Origin: Bacteroidales bacterium | GTDB taxonomy: Bacteria; Bacteroidota; Bacteroidia; Bacteroidales; WCHB1-69 | Length of the DNA: 49,721 nucleotides | Assembly: GCA_016290295.1 (NCBI GenBank) | Contig: JAEETJ010000020.1 | Span: 1-49,721 of the forward strand | Reading direction: 5' to 3' | Shown: positions 1-8,822 of the stretch, in pieces | Layout of the letters: the number at the start of each line of letters is the position of its first letter | How positions within the stretch are numbered: position 1 is the first letter of the stretch | Translations under genes and position numbers: made by a program | Notes under the pieces: model-generated | What the model was told of the DNA's origin: nothing | Databases searched by the model: none | The model's input: the letters and a program-made list of their open reading frames with translations, nothing else

Positions 1-3000
1 CAACGGTGCCGCCATGCACACGGGTTTCACCTGCGAGATCTTGCACTGGCAGTTCAGGATTAGCTACACCAGCATCCACCATAGCAGACTGGCTTCGCAA
101 ACGGTAATCCCCACTCTCTGGACTGGCAAAGAAAGGATAGTTCAGCCCCGCTTCATACCCGTAATTTTCGCTTTCCAAGGTGATGAAAGTGTTATTGGGA
201 TTGCCGTCAAAGTCAAAGCCGCCCTCGATGGCGCAGTTCACGATGAGCATGTCGGCATAAGTGTAAACAGAGCTGGTGTAAATGTTACGGGGCTCTCCTG
301 CCGCCTTGTTTCCCCACACCACGCAATTGGTGAGCACCCCCCTGAAATTGTAGAGGCCGGCACCCTGCAACATATCGGAATTACTGGCTTCATTGTCCAC
401 AATGCTGCAGTTCAGCAAAGATGCTTTGGAACCGCATAGTCCTGCATTTTGATATGCCTTATTGTGACTGATCTCACAATTGACAAAGCTTCGGCCACCC
501 GACACAGTACCTACATACCAACCCCCATTACTTGTAGTAGTCGAGTTGTATTTGAATTTACAATTATAAAATTTAAGTATACCATAAAAGTCTGTAAGCG
601 CACTGTGTTCATCCGCTGAGTTGTACGTAAAATCACAATGATCGAATATCAGATTCAAATCCAACGTATCCGGATTGACATTCATCATATAAATGTTGGA
701 AGCCACAGCACCGCCCTCATCATCCGACCTATTGTAGCTGAATACACAATTTTGGAATTTGAATGCCGGATTGGACACGTTCGGCCTCAACAGCACGGCT
801 CCGCCGTCAGAATAAGAATAATTGTGCAGGAAGCGGCAGTTGCGCATTTCAAAGGCCTGCGCCAAGATGGCGCCGCCTCCATACCCGCTCCAAGTGTTTC
901 CGGAAGTGTAATTCGCAGCGCCATTCTGGATGGTGAAACCGTCCCAGACTACAGTTTGGGTGGGGGAGCCGTCCTGATACAGCACGCGGTGGCTGTTCTG
1001 GCCGTCGAGAATGGTGGCGTTGGCATCAAAATCGCGTGATGAAAGGTCGTAATTGTCGGGCTCATTGCCGGCGAAGCCGCCATACACGTTCACGCCCTCA
1101 TACATCTTGAAAGCCTGGAGAGAATCGACGTCACCGTAGTAGGTGCCCGCGGCCACCCAGATGGTCACCGTGGTATCGTACATCTGATGGATACTCGCTG
1201 CCAGGCGCAAAGCGTCTGACAATCCACTCATGGCATTTGCCCAACTGCTGCCATCGCCGCTGCCGTCTGTAGCCACATACAGGTGGTCCATCATCGACAC
1301 AGGGGTAGTGAAATTGCCTGTCTTCCAGGAACTCGTCTCCGATGCACAGGTCGAGCGCACACGAACATTGTACTCGGTGCTGGACTGCAAGCCATTGAGT
1401 ATATATTGCGTATCAGCGACACTAATCTCAGCGGACCAATCCGCATCACTAGCTCTCTTGTACTGCAAGGCGTAGGATTCGATGGGCATGGTCACATTCT
1501 GGACTGTCCAAGTCACCAAGGTAGAACTTCCGGTAAGTCCGTATCCGGTCACCGAGGACGGAGTCTGGCAGAAATAGGCCTGCGGGGTAGTGAACTGCAC
1601 CACATCACCGTAAGTAGTCTCACCCATATACGTCACATACGCCCGCACGTAATAGGTGGTATTATCCTGCAGGTTTGGCATGGTATGGGTAAACGAGAAA
1701 TTGCCGCTCGAGTACGAATGCGAAGTGGTATGAGTACCGTTCACCGTCGGATTAGGAGTGGTGCCATAGCAAATACCATAATCAATGCCATAACTGCTGT
1801 TGTAATTGTCTATAGCATTGGTATGGACAGTACCACCACCTTTGGCCGAATACTCAGTGATATTGGTCACGGGATTGGTTGTGATCAGCACAGCCTGGCA
1901 AGTGGGCGTAACAACGAGGAACTCGCCGTCGGGCAATACGCTGTATGAGGTTTTCTCAAATATCACCTGATCATCCTGATCTCTCAAATTGAAAAAGGTC
2001 GCGTGATTTTCCGGATCTGGATCATGCCATACAAAACGGTAGGTTTTTCCTGCCATCACAGGGATAGCCCAATAATACGTACCACTCGTGTAATTGGAAA
2101 GGCCTATAGTTCTTAACGGAGTAGTGGAATTACCCTCAAATATTTCAAACCACGTGCTACTGACACTCGACAAGTTGGTGGCAGCTCCCACTCTTAAAGC
2201 ATATTCACAACTCCTGGCACAGGGATCTTCGGTGGTATAGGAAGGAGCATATCCGTCATAGACCACATTCCCGTATGCATTCTCAAAACTAGCAGAGAAG
2301 TCGGAACCGCCATAAGTACCCACACCACTTTCCCATTTAGTGTATAACTCAAATGGAATTTCCGGACACAGCATCAGTGTAGTATCCTTACTGCTTTCCG
2401 AGGGGCCCAAATGTATCTCATGGAGAGCACTATAATCACCCCCCACAAAATATTCCAAGATATATTCACCGGGATGGTTGGGATCGTTGGCATTTCTCTC
2501 CAAATGTATAGTCAAGGGACAACGGTCGGAAGCCCCACAGGAGCCACAATTTGGCGTATAGATAAGGAATTCACCATTAGGCAAAATCTCACCAGCATTT
2601 TTTCTAAAGAGCTCTTGGTTAGTTGCATCATCACGTATGACAAAAAAGGAATTATGGTTCACCGGGTCCGGTTCTGTCCATACAAAACGCAAAGGAACAC
2701 CCGCTGTCACAGGAATCATCGTGCCGTAAGTTCGTCCAACCGCAGTCCAGCTGCTTTGATACAGATAATCCCACGTGTTAGTATTATTATCACCCGCATA
2801 AATCTTTATCCAACGAGGCTCGCTGATAGTGAGAAGAGTATCACTACAGCCATACGTCACATACAAATTACACACTGGAGAACAAGCATCAAGTGTCTTA
2901 TAATTAGGATAATAACTTCCCGTATAGACACCTCCTGAGCCATCGATAATCTGGCAGTTGAAATCGCTGCCGCCAGTGCTCCCCCACAACTCGAACATAG

Positions 3001-3769
3001 TGGAAGGTGGCAACAAGAGTGTAGTATCAAACGAGGCGGTTGACGGATCCAATTCCAACAGTTGTCTGTTGGACCAATTGTCATTCACCGTATAATAGAC
3101 GCTGTATGTGGAAGATGAGTAGCCAAGGGTTCTTTCCAAATGGATTTGCAGGGCACAGTCATCGGAAGGTTCAGGATCCACAGGAGTAGTACCACCAATA
3201 GCCGAAGGATCATTGCTAATGACCACATCGTCAATATTCACCCACCATTCGTTGTTACAATTGAAATGTCTAAAAGCAATACGCACATTCTGACCTGCAT
3301 AGACACCCAAGTTGATAGTCTTTTGTTCGTATGACGAAGGAGCCGAAGAGGCCTCATATAGCAACGTAAAATCACTGGTTGAGAGTCCTCCGTTTATGGA
3401 AATATACACTCCCCAATGCTCACCTGACCAACTCGCATCTTGGGCTACCACCCAAAATGAGAGCACTGCATTTTCCGGCAAGGTGACAGTGGGTGTTATC
3501 AGCCAGTTATCAGGAGTACATGCTCCCATCCCACTATACCACGAATCAGAAATCATACACCCGTTACCGGAATGTACCTGAGCACCATTTCCAGTATTGG
3601 TGTGGAACCTCCAATTTCGGCCGTCATTATTCGCATCGATAGTAGTCCACCCAGTAGGAAGCCATCCCACATCGGTGCCGCCTTCGAAGTCCTCCGACAA
3701 GACTGTTTGTCCCTTGAGAGCCAATGAGAAAAGGAGAAAAGCAATGGTCAAGAAGTATATTTTTTTCAT
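1..3769 (-). CDS. Large secreted beta-helix surface protein (3' end outside window)
   Basis: One uninterrupted frame runs from an ATG at 3769 off the left edge, giving 1256 codons in the window. It starts with a signal peptide (MKKIYFLTIAFLLFSLALKG, then Q). A choice-of-anchor-J-like domain follows (about residues 22-185, from SEDFEGG to NIDDVVIS). Next come two copies of a roughly 200-residue repeat (about 204-405 and 414-622), each opening with L-x-IHLER and closing with a TPxC. Two fibronectin-III-like domains follow (about 625-725 and 730-825). From about 827 there is a right-handed beta-helix of the choice-of-anchor-Q type, starting at DGSGDGSSWANA. The last residues visible (LPVQDLAGETRVHGGTV) normally precede a DIGAYE motif, so the beta-helix is almost complete and a sorting domain probably lies outside the window. 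The role is inferred as an extracellular adhesin or glycan-binding protein, probably exported by the T9SS. The substrate is unknown. It has its own promoter (3821-3851). Confidence 0.85.
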   Translation of the reverse strand, partial: MKKIYFLTIAFLLFSLALKGQTVLSEDFEGGTDVGWLPTGWTTIDANNDGRNWRFHTNTGNGAQVHSGNGCMISDSWYSGMGACTPDNWLITPTVTLPENAVLSFWVVAQDASWSGEHWGVYISINGGLSTSDFTLLYEASSAPSSYEQKTINLGVYAGQNVRIAFRHFNCNNEWWVNIDDVVISNDPSAIGGTTPVDPEPSDDCALQIHLERTLGYSSSTYSVYYTVNDNWSNRQLLELDPSTASFDTTLLLPPSTMFELWGSTGGSDFNCQIIDGSGGVYTGSYYPNYKTLDACSPVCNLYVTYGCSDTLLTISEPRWIKIYAGDNNTNTWDYLYQSSWTAVGRTYGTMIPVTAGVPLRFVWTEPDPVNHNSFFVIRDDATNQELFRKNAGEILPNGEFLIYTPNCGSCGASDRCPLTIHLERNANDPNHPGEYILEYFVGGDYSALHEIHLGPSESSKDTTLMLCPEIPFELYTKWESGVGTYGGSDFSASFENAYGNVVYDGYAPSYTTEDPCARSCEYALRVGAATNLSSVSSTWFEIFEGNSTTPLRTIGLSNYTSGTYYWAIPVMAGKTYRFVWHDPDPENHATFFNLRDQDDQVIFEKTSYSVLPDGEFLVVTPTCQAVLITTNPVTNITEYSAKGGGTVHTNAIDNYNSSYGIDYGICYGTTPNPTVNGTHTTSHSYSSGNFSFTHTMPNLQDNTTYYVRAYVTYMGETTYGDVVQFTTPQAYFCQTPSSVTGYGLTGSSTLVTWTVQNVTMPIESYALQYKRASDADWSAEISVADTQYILNGLQSSTEYNVRVRSTCASETSSWKTGNFTTPVSMMDHLYVATDGSGDGSSWANAMSGLSDALRLAASIHQMYDTTVTIWVAAGTYYGDVDSLQAFKMYEGVNVYGGFAGNEPDNYDLSSRDFDANATILDGQNSHRVLYQDGSPTQTVVWDGFTIQNGAANYTSGNTWSGYGGGAILAQAFEMRNCRFLHNYSYSDGGAVLLRPNVSNPAFKFQNCVFSYNRSDDEGGAVASNIYMMNVNPDTLDLNLIFDHCDFTYNSADEHSALTDFYGILKFYNCKFKYNSTTTSNGGWYVGTVSGGRSFVNCEISHNKAYQNAGLCGSKASLLNCSIVDNEASNSDMLQGAGLYNFRGVLTNCVVWGNKAAGEPRNIYTSSVYTYADMLIVNCAIEGGFDFDGNPNNTFITLESENYGYEAGLNYPFFASPESGDYRLRSQSAMVDAGVANPELPVQDLAGETRVHGGTV

Positions 3770-3820
3770 ACGCTGAAAGATGTTTTATTTCAATTTTTAC
3801 GGTTTGCCTATAAGAAATCG

Positions 3821-3851
3821 CAAAAATAGGAAAAACCGAAGTTATTACCAA
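3821..3851 (-). promoter_or_regulatory. Bacteroidota-type promoter for the beta-helix protein
   Basis: On the minus strand, TTGG (3848-3851), a 19-bp spacer and TATTTTTG (3821-3828) match the Bacteroidota primary sigma consensus (TTTG / TAnnTTTG). The predicted transcript starts near 3815, about 45 nt before the ATG at 3769. Confidence 0.7.
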
Positions 3852-3968
3852 GTGATTGTTCATAACTTTGGCGTTTTGTTAGTATTTTTTCAGTAATGTC
3901 TAGGAAAATTTACGCACAAGCGAGTCCGCAAAGTTGGAGGTTTCTCTGCAGCGGAATGGTACGGAGAT

Positions 3969-4080
3969 GAAATTCAAAATTCAGGATTCAAAATCCTACC
4001 CTAACCTTCCTAACCTTCCTAACCTTTCTATCTCGTCCATCCTGTAATCCTGTAATCCAAAATCAACTATCAACTGTCAA
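3969..4080. repeat. Short tandem repeat tract at the rnc 3' end
   Basis: Several short tandem repeats lie side by side: AATTCAA/AATTCAG units, a 9-bp TAACCTTCC unit (three copies), an 8-bp CCTGTAAT unit, and a 7-bp TCAACTA/TCAACTG unit. The last runs into rnc and supplies its stop codon at 4063-4065 and its final residues. With the flanking sequence this fills the gap between rnc and the beta-helix gene. No gene was seen there. Confidence 0.8.
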
Positions 4081-4764
4081 CTCACAGAACTGCTCAGCGG
4101 CGGCTTGCTCGGCCTGCTTGATGGTATAGCCTTCGCCCTCGGCCTTCTTTTCACCGTCAATAAAAAGATAAGCCTTGTACAACTTATTAGATTGATTATC
4201 AAATTCTTCGTGTGCAAAAGTCAACTGCAGGTGATGTTTCTGAGCCCATGACAAAGCCTTGCTCTTGAAATTCTTCTCCTCTGTCAGCAGAGTTTCCAAA
4301 TCCAGTTGAGTCATCAGAATGCGCTGGATAAAGACTTTTTTGGTTTTCTCATAACCTAAATCCAGGTATATAGCTCCCATAATCGCTTCAAAAGCATCGC
4401 CATTCACCGACTTGCCATGCACGTGGGAATCAATAATCACCTGCTTGTCCAAGCCGATTTTGCGGGACAAGGCATTCAGGTTGGCGCGACATACAATTTT
4501 AGAACGCATCTCCGTCAACTGACCTTCTGGGGCAAACGGATATTTCCTGAACAGGAAATCAGCGGTAATAGCTCCCAACACGGCGTCACCCAGATATTCG
4601 AGACGCTCATTATTCAGTTTTCCTGCCACCACATCGCTTTGCGAAGAAGATCTATGCACCAAAGCCATCTTGTATATGTCAAGATGTCGTGGAGAAAAAC
4701 CGAAAACATTTTTGATAAAAGACTTGATCTGGCTGGATACAGGATCTTTATGCAGAAAAGCCAT
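4063..4764 (-). CDS. rnc: Ribonuclease III
   Basis: This 233-residue protein is a double-strand-specific endoribonuclease that processes rRNA precursors and other structured RNAs in the cytoplasm. The signature NERLEYLGD lies at residues 52-60, with acidic catalytic residues E53, E56 and D60, and GDAFEA at 122-127 supplies D123 and E126. A C-terminal dsRNA-binding domain covers about 165-230 and ends with the KQAEQAAAEQ helix. It begins two bases after the fabF stop codon, so translational coupling in an acpP-fabF-rnc operon is likely, an order common in Bacteroidota. The final residues (LTVDS) and the stop codon are encoded by a 7-bp tandem repeat, so the natural C-terminus may once have been different. 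Identification is firm. Confidence 0.96.
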   Translation of the reverse strand: MAFLHKDPVSSQIKSFIKNVFGFSPRHLDIYKMALVHRSSSQSDVVAGKLNNERLEYLGDAVLGAITADFLFRKYPFAPEGQLTEMRSKIVCRANLNALSRKIGLDKQVIIDSHVHGKSVNGDAFEAIMGAIYLDLGYEKTKKVFIQRILMTQLDLETLLTEEKNFKSKALSWAQKHHLQLTFAHEEFDNQSNKLYKAYLFIDGEKKAEGEGYTIKQAEQAAAEQFCELTVDS

Positions 4765-4766
4765 CT

Positions 4767-6014
4767 CTATTCGTATTTTTTGTAGAGCAAAGTGAGATTA
4801 TGACCACCAAAACCGAAAGAATTGGACAAAGCCACACGGATATCCTTTGCAACGGGCTTATGCGCACAGAAATTCCAATCCGGCAAAACAGGATCTTTAT
4901 GGTCAAGGTTGATAGTTGGAGGAGCAAAACTCTTGTTCATAGCAAGAATCGAAGCTATGCTTTCAATAGCGGGAGCCGCACCCAACATGTGGCCAGTCAT
5001 GGACTTAGTGGAACTAATCAGCAACTTGTCCGCATGCTCACCGAAAACATCCGCAATAGCGTTGCACTCCGAGATATCACCCATCTTGGTGGAAGTACCA
5101 TGAGCATTGATATAGTCCACTTCCTCTGGTTGGATACCAGCCTCATCCATGGCCAAACGCATAGACATTGCCGCACCAGCGCCATCGGGACGCGGAGCCG
5201 TGATATGATAGGCATCGCAACTCAGGCCGCCACCCACCATTTCGGCGTAAATATGCGCACCACGGGCCAAAGCATGGTCAAGGTCTTCCATAATCAAGAT
5301 AGCAGCGCCTTCGCCCATCACAAAACCATCACGATCCACATCAAAAGGACGGGATGCACGTTGCGGCTCATCATTGCGGGTGGACAAAGCACGCATGGCG
5401 TCGAAGCCTCCCACCGTCAACTCGGTGATACAAGCTTCCGCACCACCTGCCACCATGATTTCGCACTGGCCCATGCGGATGAAATTATAGGCGTCAATAA
5501 TGGCATTGCCACCTGAGGCACACGCCGAAGAAGTCATGTAATTCGGACCCTGCAAACCAAAATGAAGTGCCATGTTTCCCGATATGGAATCCACCAGCAC
5601 TTTCGGAAGAAGAAACGGATTGAAACGCGGTGCTCCGTTATTCTCTACAAGTGTATAAAAAGCCTCATGGAGGGACTGTAAACCGCCAATAGCGGAACCC
5701 ATGACCACTCCTATGCGTTGCGGATTCTCCTTAGCCAGTTCCAGACCGCTGTCTGTCAGGGCCTCTTGAGTCGCCGCCACCGCAAAATGCGAAGCAATAT
5801 CCATCTTACGAGCCTCCTTGTTCTCCATTATATCGAAAACATTGAAGCCCTTTACCTCGCAGGCAAACTTGGTCTTATATAATTCGGTATTAAAATAAGT
5901 TATCGGTGCGGCTCCACTTACACCTTTCAGCAAACTGTCCCAAAAATCAGGAACATTATTTCCAATAGGTGTAAGTGCGCCGATACCGGTAACAACAACT
6001 CTTTTTAAGTTCAT
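4767..6014 (-). CDS. fabF: Beta-ketoacyl-ACP synthase II
   Basis: This 415-residue condensing enzyme extends acyl-ACP with malonyl-ACP in type II fatty-acid synthesis in the cytosol. The thiolase-fold catalytic triad is visible as C165 (in SSACASGG), H305 (in NAHGTSTKMGD) and H342 (in STKSMTGHMLGAA), with the supporting K337. NSFGFGGHN, another FabF hallmark, lies near the C-terminus. The length is that of the family (about 410-420). The gene lies 24 bp downstream of acpP, its carrier-protein partner, and just upstream of rnc, consistent with one transcript. No odd residues were seen. Confidence 0.97.
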   Translation of the reverse strand: MNLKRVVVTGIGALTPIGNNVPDFWDSLLKGVSGAAPITYFNTELYKTKFACEVKGFNVFDIMENKEARKMDIASHFAVAATQEALTDSGLELAKENPQRIGVVMGSAIGGLQSLHEAFYTLVENNGAPRFNPFLLPKVLVDSISGNMALHFGLQGPNYMTSSACASGGNAIIDAYNFIRMGQCEIMVAGGAEACITELTVGGFDAMRALSTRNDEPQRASRPFDVDRDGFVMGEGAAILIMEDLDHALARGAHIYAEMVGGGLSCDAYHITAPRPDGAGAAMSMRLAMDEAGIQPEEVDYINAHGTSTKMGDISECNAIADVFGEHADKLLISSTKSMTGHMLGAAPAIESIASILAMNKSFAPPTINLDHKDPVLPDWNFCAHKPVAKDIRVALSNSFGFGGHNLTLLYKKYE

Positions 6015-6038
6015 AAAAAAGAGGCGGGGGAAAAAATA

Positions 6039-6278
6039 CTATTTGTTGATAGTATTTTCAATGTATTTAATTGCATCCCCTACAGTTGCAATTTTTTCAG
6101 CTTCTTCATCGGGAATCTGAATGCCAAATTCCTTCTCGAATTCCATAATTAACTCAACAGTGTCTAATGAGTCAGCACCCAAATCATTGGTGAAACTTTT
6201 TTCCGGGGTAACCTCGGCTGCATCAACACTTAATTTTTCAGCAATAATCGCTTGTACTTTGTCAATAATTTCTGCCAT
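6039..6278 (-). CDS. acpP: Acyl carrier protein
   Basis: This 79-residue acidic four-helix protein carries growing acyl chains in fatty-acid synthesis. The phosphopantetheine attachment site is S37 in the motif [12 protein letters not shown]. Length and charge are typical for AcpP. It is the first gene of the acpP-fabF-rnc cluster and is preceded by a TATATTTG promoter element at 6303-6310. Confidence 0.97.
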   Translation of the reverse strand: MAEIIDKVQAIIAEKLSVDAAEVTPEKSFTNDLGADSLDTVELIMEFEKEFGIQIPDEEAEKIATVGDAIKYIENTINK

Positions 6279-6302
6279 AGTTATTCATTTAAAATTAATG
6301 TG

Positions 6303-6310
6303 CAAATATA
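6303..6310 (-). promoter_or_regulatory. -7 element of the acpP operon promoter
   Basis: TATATTTG on the minus strand matches TAnnTTTG exactly and lies 25 bp before the acpP start codon, which gives a short leader. A clear TTTG -33 element was not found at the expected distance. Confidence 0.6.
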
Positions 6311-6444
6311 CCATATTTTTTTGACATGGCTATTAACTTTTTTTAACAGCCAACTGTCTTTGTCAATTCTTTACCATTCAAGTATTTAAAAATGTTAAAT
6401 AATGCTTTTTCAACTTTTTTGCGTACTTGGCACAATTCCCATTT

Positions 6445-8694
6445 TTACTCAAAATCGTAACCAATTCGTTCTATTTTCTCCAAATTGTCAATTTTCTTCA
6501 GTTTCGAAATCAGCTCATTCAAGGCATGAACATTCTCAATATAGAGCATCAAAGTGCCCGTAAACACATTGTCTCTTGTCTCTATGTTCAAAGAACGAAT
6601 ATTAAGGTTCAACTGGGATGTGACAATATTAATAATATCTTTCAGCATACCTTTCTTGTCAAAACCTGTCAGCCGCAAACCAGACAAGAAAGCCAAATTC
6701 TGTTCCTTACGCCATTTGGTTTTGATGATACGATTGCCAAATTTCGACATCTGCTCAATGGCCTTCGGACATTTTGTCTGATGGATAACAATCTCATTGT
6801 TAGGCATTTGAAAACCAACCACATTATCACCTGGGATAGGATTACAGCAGGGCGACAGTTTATACCGGATATTCTCGGAAGTGTCGTCCAGCATAAACAT
6901 CGACGGGTGGGCTGTCAATTCTTCCTCAATCAGCTGGCTCAAAGGCTTGTTGGTAATCTCATCGGTGACCTTCTTCTGGAATTCTTCCAAATCGCTGTTT
7001 TTCTCGTTGGAGAACATCTTCCGCACACGATCTTCCGTCAGCTTGTTCTGAGAGACATAGTCCCAAAATTCGATGGGCGACTTAATACCTGTTTCCGCTT
7101 GCACCTTGCCGATATTCTGCGGAGTGAAATCCAGTCCCATGTGGGTAAAGTAGCGTTTCAGAATAGACATACCCTTGTTGGTGTATTTCTTCTGCTCCAA
7201 ACGTATGGCATCCTTGATACGCTCACGGGCACGGGAAGTCTTCACCACATCAAACCATTCGGTTTTGGGGAATTGCTTTTTGGAAGTGATAATTTCCACC
7301 TGATCCCCGTTTTTCAACACATAATTGATTGGAACAATATTGAAATTCACCTTGGCACCGATACAATGGTCGCCCAAATTGGTGTGCAAGTCGTAGGCCA
7401 AATCCAACACCGTTGAGCCTGCCGGCAACTGTTTCATATCCCCTTTAGGTGTGAAAATAAAGACTTCCTTCAGGTCGAGATTCAGCTTGATTTCATTCAA
7501 GAAATCAATAGCGTTGGTCTTATCGCTGTTCAGTACCTCCCTGATTTTCATCAGCCACTCCTCTACCCTGTTGTCATATTCGTCAGGGGTTCGGTTTTCT
7601 TCCTTGTATTTATAATGAGCGGCGAAACCCTTCTCAGCGATTTCGTCCATACGGCGGGAACGGATTTGCACTTCCACCCATTTTCCCGCCTTGCTCATGG
7701 CTGTTACATGCAACGACTGATAGCCATTGGGCTTGGGATGTGCCAAAAAGTTACGCTCACGCTCCGGATTAGTCTCGTAAAGACTGGTTACGATGGCATA
7801 AATGGCCCAACAAGTACGGATTTCGTCTTTGGGATCCGCGTCAAACACAAAACGAACCGCGAAAATATCATAGATATCCTCAAAATTGATATTCTTACGC
7901 TTCATTTTCTGGTATATCGAATATACCGACTTGGTACGGCTTGACATTTCCGCCACAATACCTTCAGCTTTCAGTTTATCCTGAATCGGCTTCACAAAAT
8001 CCGAAATCAATGTCTGACGGTCGGCCTCTGTATGTTTCAATTTATTAGCGATGAAACGATATGTGACTGGGTCAGTATATTGCATAGCGAAATCCTCCAG
8101 CTCGCTCTTGATGGCATACAAACCCAGACGGTGGGCAATCGGCACATAGAAATAAGAGGTTTCCGAAGCAATTTTCCACTGTTTTTCTGGCGGCATGGAA
8201 CCGAGGGTACGCATATTGTGCAGACGGTCGGCCAGCTTAATCAGAATCACACGTACATCCTCCGACATGGACAGGAAAATCTTCCTGAAATTCTCGGCTT
8301 GGATAGACACATTGCTATCGATGACCAAATCCTCGATTTTCGTAAGGCCATCGATAATTCTGGCCACCTTCTCACCGAAGATTTCGCGCATATCATCGAG
8401 GGTATAATCCGTATCCTCCACCACATCGTGCAAGAGTGCGCACACCAAAGAGGTGGTTCCCAAGTTAATCTCCTGGGTGACGATTTTGGCTACCGCGATA
8501 GGATGATAAATATACGGTTCACCACTACGGCGACGCATATCCTTATGGGCATTCACTGCCAAGGTAAAAGCCTTACGGATAAGCTTTTTCTGCTCCGCTG
8601 TAGTTTTGTCATACATATAGCTGAGCAAATCGCGGTATTTCCTCACGATCATCTTTCTTTCGAGTTCCGGATCCGGTACGTATGCTTTTTCCAT
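6445..8694 (-). CDS. (p)ppGpp synthetase/hydrolase, Rel/SpoT homologue
   Basis: This 749-residue long RSH protein controls the stringent-response alarmone (p)ppGpp. An HD hydrolase domain covers about residues 45-200, with metal-ligand HD at 89-90, the following EDT and LADRLHNMRTL at 154-164. The synthetase domain covers about 248-365, with RTKSVYSIYQKM, DIYDIFAVRF and NGYQSLHV at 323-330. A TGS domain lies at about 411-470 (VFIFTPKGDM). An ACT domain occupies the last 75 residues. Both catalytic halves keep their hallmark motifs, so a bifunctional enzyme is likely, as in most Bacteroidota. That is inferred from sequence alone. It stands alone: acpP lies upstream of nothing shared with it, and the subtilase gene on its other side is separated by about 130 bp containing a REP-like palindrome. 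Confidence 0.93.
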   Translation of the reverse strand: MEKAYVPDPELERKMIVRKYRDLLSYMYDKTTAEQKKLIRKAFTLAVNAHKDMRRRSGEPYIYHPIAVAKIVTQEINLGTTSLVCALLHDVVEDTDYTLDDMREIFGEKVARIIDGLTKIEDLVIDSNVSIQAENFRKIFLSMSEDVRVILIKLADRLHNMRTLGSMPPEKQWKIASETSYFYVPIAHRLGLYAIKSELEDFAMQYTDPVTYRFIANKLKHTEADRQTLISDFVKPIQDKLKAEGIVAEMSSRTKSVYSIYQKMKRKNINFEDIYDIFAVRFVFDADPKDEIRTCWAIYAIVTSLYETNPERERNFLAHPKPNGYQSLHVTAMSKAGKWVEVQIRSRRMDEIAEKGFAAHYKYKEENRTPDEYDNRVEEWLMKIREVLNSDKTNAIDFLNEIKLNLDLKEVFIFTPKGDMKQLPAGSTVLDLAYDLHTNLGDHCIGAKVNFNIVPINYVLKNGDQVEIITSKKQFPKTEWFDVVKTSRARERIKDAIRLEQKKYTNKGMSILKRYFTHMGLDFTPQNIGKVQAETGIKSPIEFWDYVSQNKLTEDRVRKMFSNEKNSDLEEFQKKVTDEITNKPLSQLIEEELTAHPSMFMLDDTSENIRYKLSPCCNPIPGDNVVGFQMPNNEIVIHQTKCPKAIEQMSKFGNRIIKTKWRKEQNLAFLSGLRLTGFDKKGMLKDIINIVTSQLNLNIRSLNIETRDNVFTGTLMLYIENVHALNELISKLKKIDNLEKIERIGYDFE

Positions 8695-8792
8695 GAGATT
8701 TCGAGTTATGGGAATTGGATTTTAATATTTGCTCGGGTGTTTTTCGGCGACTGCCAAATATGAAATCCCTACTGTTATGACTCTTTTCACGC

Positions 8793-8813
8793 GGCTGCTA
8801 TAATATGACAGCC
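8793..8813. repeat. REP-like palindrome, copy 1
   Basis: An imperfect palindrome of the form GGCTG-N11-CAGCC sits between the subtilase stop and the Rel/SpoT start. It belongs to the family also found at 13051-13071, 27569-27589 and 27601-27621. Confidence 0.7.
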
Positions 8814-8822
8814 CAGGATTGT

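Noticed and set aside
638-1948. Several plus-strand open frames (e.g. 638-1039 and 1283-1948)
   Set aside because: They lie opposite the continuous minus-strand frame of the beta-helix protein, which has a signal peptide and recognisable domains. They have no family features.
6427-7416. Long plus-strand frame opposite the Rel/SpoT gene
   Set aside because: Antisense shadow of a clearly conserved gene, with no plausible protein features.
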